Under the pieces are notes generated by a model that was given only the letters and a program-made list of their open reading frames with translations, did not search any database and had not been told where the DNA came from. From Verrucosispora sioxanthis (GTDB taxonomy: Bacteria > Actinomycetota > Actinomycetes > Mycobacteriales > Micromonosporaceae), in contig NZ_SAIY01000009.1 of assembly GCF_010560025.1 (NCBI RefSeq), positions 124,001 through 188,000 of the forward strand: a stretch of DNA of 64,000 nucleotides, written 5' to 3'. Shown here piece after piece: positions 7,815 to 17,031 of this stretch. Position 1 is the first letter of the stretch; every line of letters starts with the position of its first letter. The position numbers were made by a program, and so were the translations under genes.

Positions 7815-9509
7815 GTGCCCGCCTCCACATCCGCCCTGGCCCGCTCGCACCCGCTCGCCGCGGCGGCCCGCGTCGTCGTACTCACGCTGGTCGCCGTCCT
7901 GACCCTGTTCGCCACCCGCGACGTGACCCAGCTGTGGTGGATCGTCCTGCTGGCGCTGGCCGGGCTGCCGGCGATGCTGGCCCCCCAGCACCGGCTCGTC
8001 GGTCCGCTCAGCCGGGTGGCGGAGGTGGTGGTGCTCGGTCTGGCGGCCAGCCAGGTCGCCGCGGTGGCCACCGTCGGCGGCCACATCGGCGGGCTGGGTG
8101 CCTCCGCGGTGCTGCCGTACCTGGCGGTACCGGTGACCGTCACCGCGCTGCGTCGCCGGTTCCGTGAGGGCGCGGCGCTGATCGCCGTGACCGCCGGCAG
8201 CCTGCTGGTCGCCGGCGCGGTCACCGAGGTGGGCGGGGTTCGCCAGCTCAGTCAGCCCGGCTATCTCGCCGTCTGCGCCCAGTGGCTGATCCTCGCCGCC
8301 CTCGGTCTCTACGCCGCCGGCACCCTGCACCGGGTGATGCAGGCCCGCCACGACAGCAAACCCCAGCCGTACGCCGAGGCGACCCGGCTGCTGACCCAGC
8401 TGCGTACGGTGGCCCGCCAACTGCCCGGCGCCACGCTGGACCCGGGCGGCATCTCCGAGCACCTGTTGGAGGAGCTGCGCACGGTGGCCCGTACCGACCG
8501 GGGCGCGGTGCTCTCCGCCAGCGGTGGTGGCCGGCTGGTGGTGCTCGCCCAGCTCGGCGCGGACCGGGTCGACTGGGAGACCACCATCGACGCCGACTCG
8601 GCCATCGCCGACGCCTGGGCCAGCCAGCAGTCGCAGACCTCGGCCCGCTCGCAGTCCCGCTCACACCGTGGTGGCGAGGTCTCGGCGCTGATCGTGCCGC
8701 TGGTGGCCGGGTTGCGCACGGTGGGTCTGGTGGTGCTGGAGACCGACACGGCGCACGCGTACCCGCCACCGGTGGTGGCCCAGGTGACCGGGCTGACCGG
8801 CCCGGCCGCGCTGCGCCTGGAGGCCGCCCTGCTCTTCGACGAGGTGCGCTCGCTGGCCACCAACGAGGAGCGGCAGCGGCTGGCCCGGGAGATCCACGAC
8901 GGGGTGGCCCAGGAACTGGTGATGGTGGGCTACGGCATCGACAACGCGTTGGCCACCGTGCACGACGACGCCGAGGAGACCGCCGAGTCGCTGCGTCTGC
9001 TGCGCCAGGAGGTGACCCGGGTGATCACCGAGCTGCGGCTGAGCCTGTTCGAGCTGCGCAGCGAGGTGGACCGGCACGGTGGCCTGGCCGCCGCGATCGC
9101 CGAGTACGCCCGCACCGTCGGCGCCTCCGGCGGCCTGCGGGTGCACCTGTCCCTGGACGAGTCCACCGCCCGGCTGCCCGCCGCGACCGAGGCGGAGTTG
9201 CTGCGCATCGCCCAGGAGGCGGTCACCAACGCCCGCAAGCACGCCGGCGCGGCCAACCTCTGGGTCACCTGCGAGGTGGATCCGCCGTACGCGCAGATCG
9301 AAGTGTCGGATGACGGTCACGGCATAGGTGACCAGCGCTCGGACGGGCACTATGGTCTTGCGATCATGGCCGAGAGAGCGGAACGTATCCGGGGCCGGTT
9401 GGAGATCAGGCCGCGACAGCCGAGCGGGACGACCGTCGCGGTGGTGGTCGGTTCACCGTCCCGGCGCGATAACGTTCGCGGTAGCGCCGCCGCAGCAGAA
9501 GGGGAGTAA
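7815..9509 (+). CDS. NarL-type sensor histidine kinase with GAF domain
   Basis: A 564-residue membrane histidine kinase. Residues about 15-165 contain four to five hydrophobic segments (membrane anchor). Residues about 190-335 form a GAF-like sensor domain. The HisKA_3 dimerisation box LAREIHDGVAQELVMVGYG has its phospho-accepting His near residue 360. A HATPase with AQEAVTNARKHAGA (N box) and VSDDGHGIG (G box) lies at about 450-545. The DGVAQ box and short HATPase place it in the NarX/DesK/MacS group. The stop is 7 nt before the response regulator, its evident partner. The GTG start has no RBS but has a TACGAT box 7 nt upstream. Confidence 0.92.
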   Translation: MPASTSALARSHPLAAAARVVVLTLVAVLTLFATRDVTQLWWIVLLALAGLPAMLAPQHRLVGPLSRVAEVVVLGLAASQVAAVATVGGHIGGLGASAVLPYLAVPVTVTALRRRFREGAALIAVTAGSLLVAGAVTEVGGVRQLSQPGYLAVCAQWLILAALGLYAAGTLHRVMQARHDSKPQPYAEATRLLTQLRTVARQLPGATLDPGGISEHLLEELRTVARTDRGAVLSASGGGRLVVLAQLGADRVDWETTIDADSAIADAWASQQSQTSARSQSRSHRGGEVSALIVPLVAGLRTVGLVVLETDTAHAYPPPVVAQVTGLTGPAALRLEAALLFDEVRSLATNEERQRLAREIHDGVAQELVMVGYGIDNALATVHDDAEETAESLRLLRQEVTRVITELRLSLFELRSEVDRHGGLAAAIAEYARTVGASGGLRVHLSLDESTARLPAATEAELLRIAQEAVTNARKHAGAANLWVTCEVDPPYAQIEVSDDGHGIGDQRSDGHYGLAIMAERAERIRGRLEIRPRQPSGTTVAVVVGSPSRRDNVRGSAAAAEGE

Positions 9510-9516
9510 GCCGAGG

Positions 9517-10185
9517 ATGACCACAAGCCCGACACCGGCAACCCGTACCAAGGTCCTCCTTGTCGACGATCACGACTTGATCCGCAAGGGCCTGCGGCAC
9601 GCCTTCGAGCGCGACCGGCAGTTCGAGGTCGTCGGCGAGGCGGCCACGGCGGCGGAGGGCGTCCGGCAGGCCGGTGCCCTGCAACCGGACGTGGTGATCA
9701 TGGATCTGCGGCTGCCCGACGGTAGCGGCCTGGAGGCCACCCGGGCGTTGCGCAAGTCCAGCGCGTCGATGGGCATCGTGGTGCTCACCATGTACGCCGG
9801 CGACGACCAGCTCTTCGGCGCCCTGGAGGCGGGGGCCAGCGCGTTCGTGCCGAAGACCGCACCGGCCGACGAGGTGGTCGCCGCCGCCCGGCACGCCGCC
9901 TCCTCCCCCAGCGCCTTCACCGCCGCCGACCTGGCCGAGGCGATGAAGCGTCGACTCGCCCCGTCCGGCCCGCAGCTGTCTCCCCGCGAGGGTCAGGTGC
10001 TGCGGCTGCTCGCCGACGGCATGAGCGTCGCCGGCATCGCCAAGCAGCTGTTCGTCAGCGAGTCGACCGCCAAGACCCACATCTCCAAGCTCTACGAGAA
10101 GCTCGGCGCGGCCAACCGGGCACAGGCGCTGATGACCGCGCTGCGACTCGGTCTGCTCGAGGCACCGGACGCGCCGAAGTTCTGA
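9517..10185 (+). CDS. NarL/FixJ-family response regulator
   Basis: A 222-residue two-domain regulator. The receiver domain (KVLLVDDHDLIRKGLRHAF) has the acidic pair near residue 15, the phospho-acceptor in VVIMDLRLPDGSG near residue 64, and the conserved Lys in FVPKTAP. The C-terminal LuxR-type HTH reads LSPREGQVLRLLADGMS then AKQLFVSESTAKTHISKLYEKLG. The ATG at 9517 follows a purine-rich GGGGAG and overlaps the end of the kinase leader. It is the cognate partner of the kinase 7 nt upstream. A strong hairpin follows at 10202-10241. Confidence 0.94.
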   Translation: MTTSPTPATRTKVLLVDDHDLIRKGLRHAFERDRQFEVVGEAATAAEGVRQAGALQPDVVIMDLRLPDGSGLEATRALRKSSASMGIVVLTMYAGDDQLFGALEAGASAFVPKTAPADEVVAAARHAASSPSAFTAADLAEAMKRRLAPSGPQLSPREGQVLRLLADGMSVAGIAKQLFVSESTAKTHISKLYEKLGAANRAQALMTALRLGLLEAPDAPKF

Positions 10186-10201
10186 TCGGCGCGACACCCG
10201 A

Positions 10202-10241
10202 CGAAGATCCGTGTCCCACCTCGGCGGGGCACGGATCTTCG
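10202..10241 (+). terminator. Hairpin terminator after the two-component system
   Basis: A perfect 12-bp stem (CGAAGATCCGTG / CACGGATCTTCG) begins 16 nt after the regulator stop and can extend inward through further G-C pairs. There is no U tract, as is usual in high-GC actinomycetes. Confidence 0.75.
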
Positions 10242-10338
10242 CATCGAAGGCCTCCGCCCGTACCGGCTCTGGCCTCCCTCGCGAAAGCGGGGCAGAATAC
10301 CCGCCGGGGCGGCGTCGCCGCCGAGGGCGGGCGAAGGG

Positions 10339-11157
10339 GTGAGGCACTTGCAGCGGCCGGACTGGGCACCCGAGACGATCGACGTCGAACGTCCCAGCGT
10401 CGCCCGCATGTACGACTACTATCTCGGCGGCTCACACAACTTCGCCGTGGACCGGGCGACCGCTCGCGCGATGGTGGCGGTGGTGCCGCAGGCACCGCTG
10501 ATGGCGCAGGCCAACCGCGCTTTCCTGCGCCGGGCCGTGCAGTTCCTCACCGACGCCGGCATCCGGCAGTTCCTGGACATCGGTTCCGGCATCCCCACCG
10601 TGGGCAACGTGCACGAGATCGCGCAACGGCACGCCCCCGACTCTCGGGTGGTCTACGTCGACGTCGACCCGGTCGCCGTGGCGCACAGTCGGGAGATCCT
10701 GGCCGGCAACGACCGTACGGCGGTGATCCAGGAGGATCTGCGCCATCCCGAGCGGATCCTGACCCATCCCGACATACGCGCGATGCTCGACTTCTCCCAG
10801 CCGATGGCGGTGCTGGTGGTGGCGGTGCTGCACTTCGTTCCCGACGACGACCGGCCGGCCGAGGTGCTGCGGACGCTGCGGGCGGCACTTGCCCCCGGCA
10901 GCTACCTGGTCCTGTCGCAGGCCAGCGACGACGGCCGGGGCGAGGCCGAGCGGGCCGAGGCCGAGGAGGTCTACCGGCGCACCGACAACCCGCTGTGGAT
11001 ACGCAGCCGGGCCGAGCTGACCGGGTTCTTCGACGGCTTCGAGTTGGTCGAGCCCGGCGTGGTGTGGGTGCCGCAGTGGCGCCCGGAAACGCCGGAGAGC
11101 GCCGAGGACGCCGAACAGGCGGTGTTCCTCGGCGGGGTCGGGCGCCTCGGTGGGTAA
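10339..11157 (+). CDS. SAM-dependent methyltransferase, DUF574 (Methyltransf_19)
   Basis: A 272-residue class I methyltransferase of the actinomycete-specific DUF574 group. The N terminus has the family hallmark PSVARMYDYYLGGSHNFAVD, then the SAM loop FLDIGSGIPT near residue 78, VVYVDVDPVAV (acidic loop) and VAVLHFVPD. Substrate unknown; genomes of this group carry many paralogues. The GTG at 10339 follows GGGCGAAGGG. Its end overlaps the start of the GGDEF-EAL gene by 8 nt, so they are co-translated. Confidence 0.85.
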   Translation: MRHLQRPDWAPETIDVERPSVARMYDYYLGGSHNFAVDRATARAMVAVVPQAPLMAQANRAFLRRAVQFLTDAGIRQFLDIGSGIPTVGNVHEIAQRHAPDSRVVYVDVDPVAVAHSREILAGNDRTAVIQEDLRHPERILTHPDIRAMLDFSQPMAVLVVAVLHFVPDDDRPAEVLRTLRAALAPGSYLVLSQASDDGRGEAERAEAEEVYRRTDNPLWIRSRAELTGFFDGFELVEPGVVWVPQWRPETPESAEDAEQAVFLGGVGRLGG

Positions 11158-12892
11158 GCCCGCGGACGGCCGGCCCTGCGCCGGCGTGTTCGCCCGCGCC
11201 TGGGCGAAGGCGGTATCGGGCACCAGCTATCTGCCGATGACCCACGCCCAGCTCGAGGTGCTGCTGCAGCGGCTCACCGACCTGCTCGCCGAGGCGCTGC
11301 GGGCGGAGCCGCTCGACCTGCGGGTCGGGCACAAGGTCGCCGACGAGCTGGTCGCCGCGCACATCGTCTCCGCCGAGGCGCTCGGCCGGACCGTCGAGGT
11401 GATCCAGCTTCGACTGGTCCGTGACCTCGACCTGGTCGCCGACGACATCGAGGACCGGATGGCCCGCCTGCTGGGCGCGGTCGCCACCGGCTACGCCCGA
11501 GCGCTGCGGGACCGGACCCTCGACGAGCAGGAGTCCATCCGGCGGGCCGCGATGACCGCCCGCGCCGAGGCGGAGCAGGCGCTACGGGCCAGCGAGGCCC
11601 GTTTCCGGCACCAGGCCACCCACGACCCGTTGACCGACCTGCCGAACCGCACGCTCTTCGCCGAACGCCTCGCCGCCGCCGTCGACGCGTCGGCCGGCAG
11701 TGGCCGCCGGGTCGGGCTGTGCTTTCTCGACCTCGACCGGTTCAAGCGGGTCAACGACTCCTTCGGGCACCAGATCGGCGACCGGGCACTGGTGGCCGCG
11801 GCACGGCGACTGCGGCGGGCGGTCGAGCCGCACCTGGTCGCGCGGCTCGGCGGGGACGCCTTCGTCGTTCTCGTCGAACGGTCCACCGGGACCGGAGACG
11901 TGGTCGCCGTCGCCGAGGCGGCACTGGCCGCGCTCTCCGAGCCGGTGGTGGTCGACGGACATGACGTGACCGTCACGGCGAGCGTGGGCATCGTGGAGCG
12001 GCGGGTCGCCGGGACCTCGCCGGACGACCTGATGCGGGCCGCGGGCAGCACCCTGCACTGGGCCAAGTCGGCCGGGGGCGCGGGCTGGGCCCTGTACGAC
12101 GCGGAGCGCGACGGCCGGGAGCAGGCCCGCCAGGAGCTGTGCGCGGCCATCCCGGCGGGGCTGGAACGGGGTGAGTTCTTCCTCGACTACCAGCCGTTGA
12201 CCTCGTTGCACGACGGTTCGCTGCTGGGCGTCGAGGCGCTGGTCCGGTGGCGCCACCCACGGCTCGGGGTGCTGCGCCCGGACAAGTTCATCGGTCTGGC
12301 CGAGGAGACCGGGTTGATCGTGCCGCTCGGCGGGTGGGTGCTCGCCGAGGCGTGTCGCGAGGCGGTCGGCTGGACGTCCACCTCGGGTGAGCCCCCGTAC
12401 GTCAGCGTCAACCTGGCGGTCCGGCAGGTTCGCCGCCCCGGTCTGGTGCAGGAGGTGCGGGCCCTGCTGCGGCGTACCGGCCTGCCGCCGAACCGGCTCC
12501 AACTGGAGATCACCGAGAGCACGATGATGACCACCTCCGAGGAGCCGGTACGCGCCCTTCGCGCCCTCGCCGACCTGGGCATCCGGATCGCCATCGACGA
12601 CTTCGGTACCGGCTACAGCAACCTGGCCTACCTACGGGACCTGCCGGTGACCGAGTTGAAGGTGGCCGGTGAGTTCGTGCGGGGCCTGCGTACTCCGGAG
12701 GCCCGCGCCGACGAACGGATCCTCGCCTCGCTGGTCTCGCTGGCGCACGCGCTGGACCTGACGGTGACCGCCGAGGGGGTGGAGACCGGCGGACAGGCCG
12801 AGCGGCTGCGGGCGATCGGCTGCGACGCCGGCCAGGGCTGGCACTTCGGCCGCCCCGCCTCCCCCGACCACATCCTCGCCCGCATCCGCTGA
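11150..12892 (+). CDS. GGDEF-EAL protein, degenerate GGDEF (probable c-di-GMP phosphodiesterase)
   Basis: A 580-residue c-di-GMP turnover protein. An N-terminal helical segment (about 30-145) leads by a coiled linker into a GGDEF domain (about 150-310). The signature reads RLGGDAF, so the catalytic Glu of GGDEF is Ala and cyclase activity is doubtful. The EAL domain (about 325-575) keeps VEALVRWRHP, VSVNLA, LEITES, IDDFGTGYSNL, the Lys of ELKVAGEFV and AEGVET, so the metal ligands for c-di-GMP hydrolysis are present. LK-V-A replaces the usual LK-I-D. No membrane segments are seen. The GTG start overlaps the methyltransferase gene; an internal ATG near 11237 is an alternative. Confidence 0.88.
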   Translation: MGKPADGRPCAGVFARAWAKAVSGTSYLPMTHAQLEVLLQRLTDLLAEALRAEPLDLRVGHKVADELVAAHIVSAEALGRTVEVIQLRLVRDLDLVADDIEDRMARLLGAVATGYARALRDRTLDEQESIRRAAMTARAEAEQALRASEARFRHQATHDPLTDLPNRTLFAERLAAAVDASAGSGRRVGLCFLDLDRFKRVNDSFGHQIGDRALVAAARRLRRAVEPHLVARLGGDAFVVLVERSTGTGDVVAVAEAALAALSEPVVVDGHDVTVTASVGIVERRVAGTSPDDLMRAAGSTLHWAKSAGGAGWALYDAERDGREQARQELCAAIPAGLERGEFFLDYQPLTSLHDGSLLGVEALVRWRHPRLGVLRPDKFIGLAEETGLIVPLGGWVLAEACREAVGWTSTSGEPPYVSVNLAVRQVRRPGLVQEVRALLRRTGLPPNRLQLEITESTMMTTSEEPVRALRALADLGIRIAIDDFGTGYSNLAYLRDLPVTELKVAGEFVRGLRTPEARADERILASLVSLAHALDLTVTAEGVETGGQAERLRAIGCDAGQGWHFGRPASPDHILARIR

Positions 12893-12913
12893 GCCAGCCT
12901 CCGGTGGCCGGTC

Positions 12914-14038
12914 TCAGCCGGCGAGCAGTGTGGACAGGCGTAGCGCCTGCGTCTCCCAGCGCCACTCCCGCTCCACCCAGGCCCGCCCGGCGGCGCCGAA
13001 CTGCCGGGCCAGGTCCCGGTCGGCCAGCAGGGTGGCCACCCGGTCGGCGAGTTCGGCGAGATCCCGACCGTCCACCACGTAGCCCGTCTCGCCCTGGCGC
13101 ACCGCGTCCGGGGCGCCGCCGGAGTTGCCGGCGACCACCGGCAGGCCGGTCGCCGACGCCTCCAGGTAGACGATGCCGAGCCCTTCGACGTCCAAGCCCC
13201 GGTTGCGGGTGCGGCACGGCATGGCGTACACGTCGCCGGCCGCGTAGTGAGCGGGCAGTTCTGCCGAGGGCACCGAACCGGTGAAGACCACGTCCCGCTC
13301 CATCCCGGACTGGCGGGCCAGCCGGGCCAGCGTGGTCCGGTACGGTCCACCGCCGACCACCAGCAACGCGGCGTCGGGCACCCGGCGGCGAATCAGCGGC
13401 ATCGCCCGGATCAGCATGTCCTGGCCCTTGCGGGGCACCAGCCGCGACACGCAGACCACCACCGGCCGGTCGGCCAGGCCGAGCCGGTGCCGCACCGCGC
13501 CGCCGTCGACGGACGGGTGGTAGACGTCGGTGTCCACACCGGGCGCGAGCCGCCGCAGTTCGGTCAGGCCGTCCACGACCCGGGCCAGCCGGGTGCGGGT
13601 GTACTCGCCCAGGTAGGTCACCACGTCGGTGTCCCGAGCGATGCGCCGCAGCGCCGTCCGGGCCATCGGCACCGCCGCCCAGCCGACCTCGTGACCGTGG
13701 GTCAGGGCGACCACCCGCCGGATGCCGGCCCGCCGACGCAGCCCGGCCGCGAGCAGTCCGAGCGGAGCCGCCGCGCCGAACCAGACCGTGTCGCACCCGT
13801 ACGATCGGGCCAGTCGGGCGGCCCGGCGCGCCACGAGGGGGGTGGGCAGCAACACCTTGGTGCGCTCCCGCACCACCTCGAACGGCTGGTCGGCGTCGAA
13901 CTTGTCCGCCCCGGCCCAGCGTGACGCGTACACCACCACCGAACCGGCCGGCTGGCGCACCGCGAGGTTGTGCACGAACGACTGGATGCCGCCCGGCCGG
14001 GGCGGAAAATCGTTCGTCACCAGCAACGTGCGGCTCAA
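12914..14038 (-). CDS. pimB: GT4 glycosyltransferase, PimB'-like mannosyltransferase
   Basis: A 374-residue GT-B fold glycosyltransferase. The N terminus reads LLVTNDFPPRPGGIQSFVHNLA; the GT4 donor site is seen in CVSRLVPRKGQDMLI, LLVVGGGPY and the E-x7-E motif region EGLGIVYLEASATGLPVVAG. By sequence type and by its place next to fadD15 and the exonuclease gene (Rv2187-Rv2191 order in Mycobacterium) it is most likely PimB', which adds the second mannose to phosphatidylinositol mannoside with GDP-mannose at the inner membrane face. The start is a TTG at 14038 that overlaps the TGA of the upstream M48 gene (TTGA), placed just before SRTLLVTNDF. The exact substrate is inferred. Confidence 0.8.
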   Translation of the reverse strand: MSRTLLVTNDFPPRPGGIQSFVHNLAVRQPAGSVVVYASRWAGADKFDADQPFEVVRERTKVLLPTPLVARRAARLARSYGCDTVWFGAAAPLGLLAAGLRRRAGIRRVVALTHGHEVGWAAVPMARTALRRIARDTDVVTYLGEYTRTRLARVVDGLTELRRLAPGVDTDVYHPSVDGGAVRHRLGLADRPVVVCVSRLVPRKGQDMLIRAMPLIRRRVPDAALLVVGGGPYRTTLARLARQSGMERDVVFTGSVPSAELPAHYAAGDVYAMPCRTRNRGLDVEGLGIVYLEASATGLPVVAGNSGGAPDAVRQGETGYVVDGRDLAELADRVATLLADRDLARQFGAAGRAWVEREWRWETQALRLSTLLAG

Positions 14039-15399
14039 CGGCCAACCTTTCGGGCGTACGCGCGGGCAGCGGCGATCCGCTCCACGGTGGACGGGTGGGA
14101 GGCCGAGTAGAGGTACTCCCAGCGGGGCGGGTCGGGGTCGGACAGGTTGACCGCGGACAGTCGCCGCTGCATCGACTCGAACGCGGCCGGGTCGCCGGTC
14201 AACGCCAGCGCGTGTGCGTCGGCGCGGGCCTCGACCCGCCGCGACATCAGCGCCTGCACCGGAGCGAAGACCAGCCCGGCCACCGTGACCAGGGCGAGCA
14301 ACAGCGGGAACGCGCGGGGTTGCGCCACCGAGTCGACCCCGGCCAGGCGCAGCAGCGGTGGCCAGGAGCCGATCAGGTAGAGCGCCACCACCGCGGCGGC
14401 GGCGCCGAGCGCGCCGGTGAGCGTGCCGACCGGTACGTCCCGGTCCCGGGCGTGGCCCAGTTCGTGCGCCACCACCGCGGTCACCTCGGCCGGCGTCGCC
14501 TCGCGCAGCAGGTTGTCGTAGACCACCACCCGGCGGGTCGGCCCCAGCCCGGAGACGTACGCGTTGACCGCCCGGGTGCGCCGGGAGGCGTCGGCGACCA
14601 GCACGTCGCGCACCGGCACTCCGTCCCGTTCGGCCAGCTCCATGAGCTGGCTGCGCAGCGGCGACGGCTCCATCGGGCGGAACCGGTTGAAGACCGGCTC
14701 GACGAGCACCGGCAGCACGAAGGAGAGCAGCGCCACCAGGGTGGCGGCACCGGCCGCGCCGAAGGCCCACCACCAGCGGGGGGCGAGTCGCACGACGGTG
14801 TAGAAGCCGAGCAGCGCCACCGCGCCGATGACGGCGCTCACCGCGTACGACTTGAGCAGGTCCACCGCCCAGCCGCCCCAGCCGTTGGTGGCCAGCCCGT
14901 AACGGGTGAGCACGCTGTGCCGCCACGCCGAGAAGGGCAGGGTCACCAGGTCGGCGACCAGCACCACGGCCAGACCACCGAGGATCGCCTGCGCGATCCA
15001 GTGCCCGCCGAAGGGCCGCCCGGCCAACTCGACCAGGCGGCTGCCCAGCGGGGTCAACCCGAGTGCCAGGGCCACCAGCAGCCCGACGCCGAGCGCCGCC
15101 CATCCGCCGGGACGCAGCGCGGACCGGAACTGCCGGGCCCGCTCCACCTGCTCGGTCGGCAGGTCGCGCAGGGCGGCGAGCTGGTCGGCCCGGGGGGCCG
15201 GCGGGCGCTGCCACGGGATCAGCACCAGCGCCGCCACGACCAGGGCGACACCCAGTCCGGCCAGGGTCAGCACCGCCCATCCTCGCGGGCTCACCACGCC
15301 GTCCCGTCCGGCACCGGCGATCCGCCGCAACGAACGCGAACCGATCCGTCGCCCGCCGTGCGCCTCATGCCAGCCGCTCCTGTCGCCATGGGCGCCCAT
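14035..15399 (-). CDS. M48-family membrane metalloprotease
   Basis: A zinc metalloprotease of 454 residues with about six hydrophobic segments. The catalytic motif VVAHELGHARDRDVP (HExxH) lies near residue 310 and the third zinc ligand in RRVEARADAHALAL (ExxxD) near 390. These are the marks of the CAAX-type prenyl protease (Ste24)/HtpX clan, which degrades membrane or misfolded proteins in bacteria. The start is uncertain: an ATG at 15399 (MGAHGDRSG) is chosen, an ATG at 15441 is possible, and neither has a strong RBS. It is translationally coupled to the downstream glycosyltransferase by 4 nt. Confidence 0.85.
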   Translation of the reverse strand: MGAHGDRSGWHEAHGGRRIGSRSLRRIAGAGRDGVVSPRGWAVLTLAGLGVALVVAALVLIPWQRPPAPRADQLAALRDLPTEQVERARQFRSALRPGGWAALGVGLLVALALGLTPLGSRLVELAGRPFGGHWIAQAILGGLAVVLVADLVTLPFSAWRHSVLTRYGLATNGWGGWAVDLLKSYAVSAVIGAVALLGFYTVVRLAPRWWWAFGAAGAATLVALLSFVLPVLVEPVFNRFRPMEPSPLRSQLMELAERDGVPVRDVLVADASRRTRAVNAYVSGLGPTRRVVVYDNLLREATPAEVTAVVAHELGHARDRDVPVGTLTGALGAAAAVVALYLIGSWPPLLRLAGVDSVAQPRAFPLLLALVTVAGLVFAPVQALMSRRVEARADAHALALTGDPAAFESMQRRLSAVNLSDPDPPRWEYLYSASHPSTVERIAAARAYARKVGR

Positions 15400-15474
15400 C
15401 CTATGTCCCGGGGTGGATCCGCCCCACGCCCGTCGACCCACCGCACGGCCGGCTCAGAACCACCGCAGCCGGGC

Positions 15475-16904
15475 TCAGGACCGCGACAGCCGACGCACCA
15501 GCGAATCCGCCCCCAGCGGGTACGCGCCGTGCCGGCGTACCCCGTCGGCCACCTCGCGGTCGGAGGACACCACCACCACGGGACGGCCCGGTGGTTCGGC
15601 CCGCACCAGTCGGCGGATCAGCTCGTCGGCGGTCTCACCCTTGCGGGAGAACAGCACCCGCACCCCACGCGGGGTCGGTGGCAGGCCGTGCACCCGTTCG
15701 GCGCCGTCGAAGACCACGGTGACCTCGTCACCGGTCTGCGCGGCGATCCCGCCGAGGCCGCTCACCAGCCGCTTGCGCTGCTGTTCGAGCGACATCTCCC
15801 CGAAGCCGCGTTTGGTCACGTTGTAGCCGTCTACCACCAGGTGCGCCCGGGGCAGCGCCAGGAGCTGGTCCAGCCGGGCCGGGTCGTCGGTGTCCTGGGC
15901 CCGGGCCGCGGCCCCGGTGGCGGTGGGCGAATCGGTGAAGGAGTCGGCCACGAAGTCGGCGGGCAGCTTGTCGACCGGATCCAGGGCCAGCTCCCGGCGC
16001 AGCCCGACGGCGGCCTGACCGATCGTCTCCAGCAGCAGCCACAGTCGCGCGTCGTCGACCGAGCGGGCCTCCTTGGCGCTGCTCCGCGCCGCGCCGGCCG
16101 CGGCCTCCGCCTCGGCCAGCCGGGCCCGGACCCGGCGCAGTTCGGCGTCCGCGTCGGCGGCGGCCCGGGTGGCCCGGCCCCGCTCGGTGGCCAGCAGCTC
16201 GTTGGCCCGACGCTCCCGGGCCTGGCTCTCCCGCAGCGTACGAGCCAGTTGCCGGGCCTCCTCGCGCAGTTGGCCCAGTTCCTCGCGGACCCGGGCCAGT
16301 TCGTCACGCAGCTTGTCGGCCTCCACCCGGGCGACCGCCCGGTCGTGCTCGGCCCGGTGGCCCGCTGTTCGGCCTGCCGGACCAGTTCGGCCACCACCGC
16401 CGTGTCCGCCTCGGCGCGGACCGCCGCCCCGCTGGCGTCGATCAACTCCCGCCAGCCGCGCGGACGGGCCAGGTAGGCCAGGGCCGCCACCTCGACCGGA
16501 TCGGCGGCGGCGGGCGCGGTGCCCTCCACCACGGCGGTGCCCAGGTCACCGGCGTCAGCCAGCACCCGTGCGGTGACCCGCTGCCGGAACAGCGGATCGG
16601 CGGTGAGTTGGGCGGCGATCGCCGGCGCGCCGAGCCGGGCGCGTCGATTCGGAGCGAACTTGGCGACCCGACGCAGCGGCACGGGCACCTCGTCGGCGGG
16701 CAGACCGGGCAGCACGGCGGCGGTGAGCGAGACGATCCGCTGTCGCACCGGCTCGGGCAGGATCGGCTCCGGCTCCGGCTGCCCCGGGTCCACCGGCCCG
16801 GGGTCCGGCGTCGGCTCGTCGGTGGCACCGTCACCGGCCGCGGGCACCGCGACGACCTGCTCCTCCTGCGGGAGGTTGTCGTCGTGCGGCTCGGTGAGGG
16901 GCAT
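15475..16904 (-). CDS. NYN/PIN-domain RNA-binding protein (YacP-like), frameshifted
   Basis: A protein of about 475 residues read in two frames. The N-terminal part (16904 to about 16360) is acidic and Pro-rich, then a helical region (LRRVAKFAPNRRARLG). One base is missing near 16360, in the stretch that should read EQRAEHDRAVARVEADK. The C-terminal part holds a long coiled coil (LARVREELGQLREEARQL) and a NYN/PIN domain: LVVDGYNVTKRGFGEMS, VTVVFDGAE, VVVVSSDREVADG. Such domains are metal-dependent RNA nucleases. The reading frame after the break is open to the TGA at 15475. Homologues elsewhere are single proteins, which supports an indel error. Confidence 0.82.
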
Positions 16905-17031
16905 GTGGCAAGTCTCCCACCGCGACCGGGCCCACCGCCCGGTGAGTGAGCCGATCTCTCATCCTAGACCGGTGGTGACGTCTGGGGCTGGTGGGGCGGG
17001 AGTGTCGGACCGGACCGTTACGGTGCCGCGG

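Noticed and set aside
13921..16476. An 851-codon open frame on the plus strand
   Set aside because: It is antisense to the M48 and NYN genes, which have clear catalytic motifs; the translation is Gly/Arg/Gln-rich and has no domain, as expected for the complement of GC-rich codons.
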